A program made the translations under genes and the position numbers. The notes beneath the pieces are model-generated. The model saw only the letters and a list, made by a program, of their open reading frames with translations. It was not told the DNA's origin and searched no databases. Positions 5,204 to 5,413 of a stretch of 5,413 nt of DNA are shown here, in pieces. The stretch's first letter is position 1, and each line of letters opens with the position of its first letter. This DNA is from Akkermansiaceae bacterium UBA985 (GTDB lineage Bacteria > Verrucomicrobiota > Verrucomicrobiia > Verrucomicrobiales > Akkermansiaceae), in the NCBI GenBank assembly GCA_002292185.1, contig DBBL01000032.1, positions 8,629 through 14,041 on the forward strand. The letters are read 5' to 3'.

Positions 5204-5413
5204 ATGGACAACTCACAACTTATCGACATCTTTATGAGCCGCGGCTTAGTGGATCAGTATCTTGCTGATGATATCCTCATGGAGGTCGAAAATAGCGGCA
5301 AGGAAGTCGCGGAGATTTTAACCGACTATGAGGTTATCCAGGACCAGGAGGATATCTGGCCGATCGTGGCCAATGAACTTGGGGTGGGGATCATTAAAGA
5401 CCTGCTTCACTTT
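5204..5413 (+). CDS. GspE/PilB-like protein, N-terminal MshEN-like domain (gene continues past the right edge)
   Basis: Only the first 70 residues are visible and the frame is open to the window edge. The start M-D-N-S-Q-L-I-D-I-F aligns with the preceding ATPase: S-R-G-L-V (12-16) with E-A-G-L-V (14-18), then helix pairs ending in V-A-N-E-L-G-V-G-I-I-K-D-L where the first protein has V-S-A-Q-S-A-S-M-P-F-I-D-L. This is the MshEN/T2SSE_N fold found at the front of GspE, PilB and MshE ATPases, so a second assembly ATPase is the likeliest reading. The Walker and zinc motifs would lie outside the window, and MshEN domains also occur alone or on other proteins. The residues that bind c-di-GMP in MshE are not conserved. 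The ATG at 5204 is the natural start by alignment, although no Shine-Dalgarno precedes it. It lies 111 bp after the first ATPase gene with no terminator between, suggesting one operon. Confidence 0.75.
   Translation, partial: MDNSQLIDIFMSRGLVDQYLADDILMEVENSGKEVAEILTDYEVIQDQEDIWPIVANELGVGIIKDLLHF

Overview
The window looks like ordinary chromosomal DNA from a free-living, probably aquatic bacterium. It has tightly packed genes on both strands, about 50% GC by eye, and no mobile elements, CRISPR arrays, rRNA or tRNA genes that I can see. The protein styles recall Verrucomicrobia of the class Opitutae: a P1B ATPase with no N-terminal metal-binding domain, a PilB/GspE ATPase starting M-Y-S-N-E-D-Y, and a second GspE-like N-terminus straight after it. 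This placement is from memory of family members and is tentative. None of the five gene starts has a recognisable Shine-Dalgarno sequence.

Left block (1-3204, minus strand). In transcription order this holds a 606-residue CPA1-type cation:proton antiporter with a C-terminal RCK (TrkA) domain, a 271-residue class I SAM-dependent methyltransferase, and the first 141 residues of a P1B-type heavy-metal-transporting ATPase that runs off the left edge. Gaps are 59 and 83 bp. The first two genes could share a transcript. A weak stem followed by a T-rich tract lies between the methyltransferase and the ATPase and may separate them. Antiporter and metal ATPase both serve ion homeostasis at the inner membrane; the methyltransferase substrate cannot be read from the sequence.

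Centre (3205-3415). A 211-bp divergent intergenic region must hold promoters for the antiporter (minus) and the secretion/pilus ATPase (plus). No promoter is convincing.

Right block (3416-5413, plus strand). A complete PilB/GspE-family hexameric ATPase (558 residues from a GTG start) is followed, after a 111-bp A+C-rich leader with an imperfect direct repeat, by the first 70 residues of a second protein whose N-terminus resembles the first (MshEN-like fold). This is the start of a type IV pilus or type II secretion assembly locus with at least two related proteins in tandem.

I found no clear new biological system. The points most worth checking are the Asn-to-Ile change in the antiporter's ion-binding motif, the loss of c-di-GMP-binding residues in both MshEN-like domains, the repeat-bearing leader between the paired ATPase genes, and the lack of Shine-Dalgarno sequences.
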